Part shown: positions 63,975 to 64,000 of the stretch, one piece after another | Position numbering within the stretch: the stretch's first letter is position 1 | Layout: the number at the start of each line of letters is the position of its first letter | Origin: Apostichopus japonicus | Taxonomy: Eukaryota > Echinodermata > Holothuroidea > Aspidochirotida > Stichopodidae | Direction: 5' to 3' | DNA: 64,000 bases | Assembly: GCF_037975245.1 (NCBI RefSeq) | Contig: NC_092570.1 | Coordinates: forward strand, 17,831,918 to 17,895,917 | The notes under the pieces: model-generated | The model's input: the letters and a program-made list of their open reading frames with translations, nothing else | What the model was told of the DNA's origin: nothing | The model's database searches: none | Made by a program: the position numbers and the translations under genes

Positions 63975-64000
63975 GTAAGTGTGTTCAATATTATAGATGT

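Noticed and set aside
1-64000. Bacterial operon, prophage or CRISPR array
   Set aside because: There are no long prokaryotic-style genes. Tandem arrays lack unique spacers and the gene is spliced.

Overview
This window is animal nuclear DNA: AT-rich, split by many introns, and full of minisatellites, tRNA-derived SINEs, LINE 3' ends and small DNA transposons. I see no bacterial, viral or organellar genes and no CRISPR array. One protein-coding gene runs left to right through almost the whole window. Joining 21 exons at GT-AG junctions with compatible phase gives a continuous 917-codon partial protein. It is recognisable as a Dbl-family Rho guanine-nucleotide exchange factor of the MCF2/MCF2L (DBS) type. 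Close similarity to the vertebrate proteins and the intron-rich structure suggest a marine invertebrate, perhaps a deuterostome such as an echinoderm. The species assignment is a guess.

Gene layout: exons 1-5 (2291-36158) encode a CRAL-TRIO/Sec14-like lipid-binding domain. Exons 6-10 (39798-49008) encode spectrin-like helices. Exons 11-13 (52893-55221) encode a Pro/Ser/basic linker and an acidic Ser-rich stretch. Exons 14-18 (57442-60526) encode the DH (RhoGEF) domain and exons 19-21 (61492-63528) the PH domain. The gene is open at both ends: the first exon has a splice acceptor and is open upstream of its first Met, and the C-terminal region, including any SH3 domain, lies beyond the right edge. 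Three further small frame-preserving exons are proposed but unproven (18, 63 and 27 nt).

Between the exons: intron 1 (2369-21577) holds a 29-bp minisatellite at 6.3-6.7 kb, a roughly 2.07-kb element with terminal inverted repeats and repeated GTGACTCGCGTGAC motifs (8821-10892), an apparently identical 1-kb copy of its right half (14339-15341), and a LINE tail. Intron 3 is dominated by a 1.9-kb, 28-bp minisatellite. Intron 7 holds a long foldback palindrome, a duplicated tRNA-SINE and a 53-bp minisatellite. Later introns carry CR1-type LINE ends, a hAT-like MITE and an antisense sequence whose head matches the 5' end of U2 snRNA.

The most unusual theme is tandem repeats that include or abut splice sites of this gene: a 22-bp repeat that copies the exon 5 donor, a diverged ~55-bp repeat that copies the exon 10 acceptor, and a 37-bp repeat that runs up to the exon 11 acceptor. 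The best candidate for something undescribed outside the gene is the GTGACTCGCGTGAC-bearing element.
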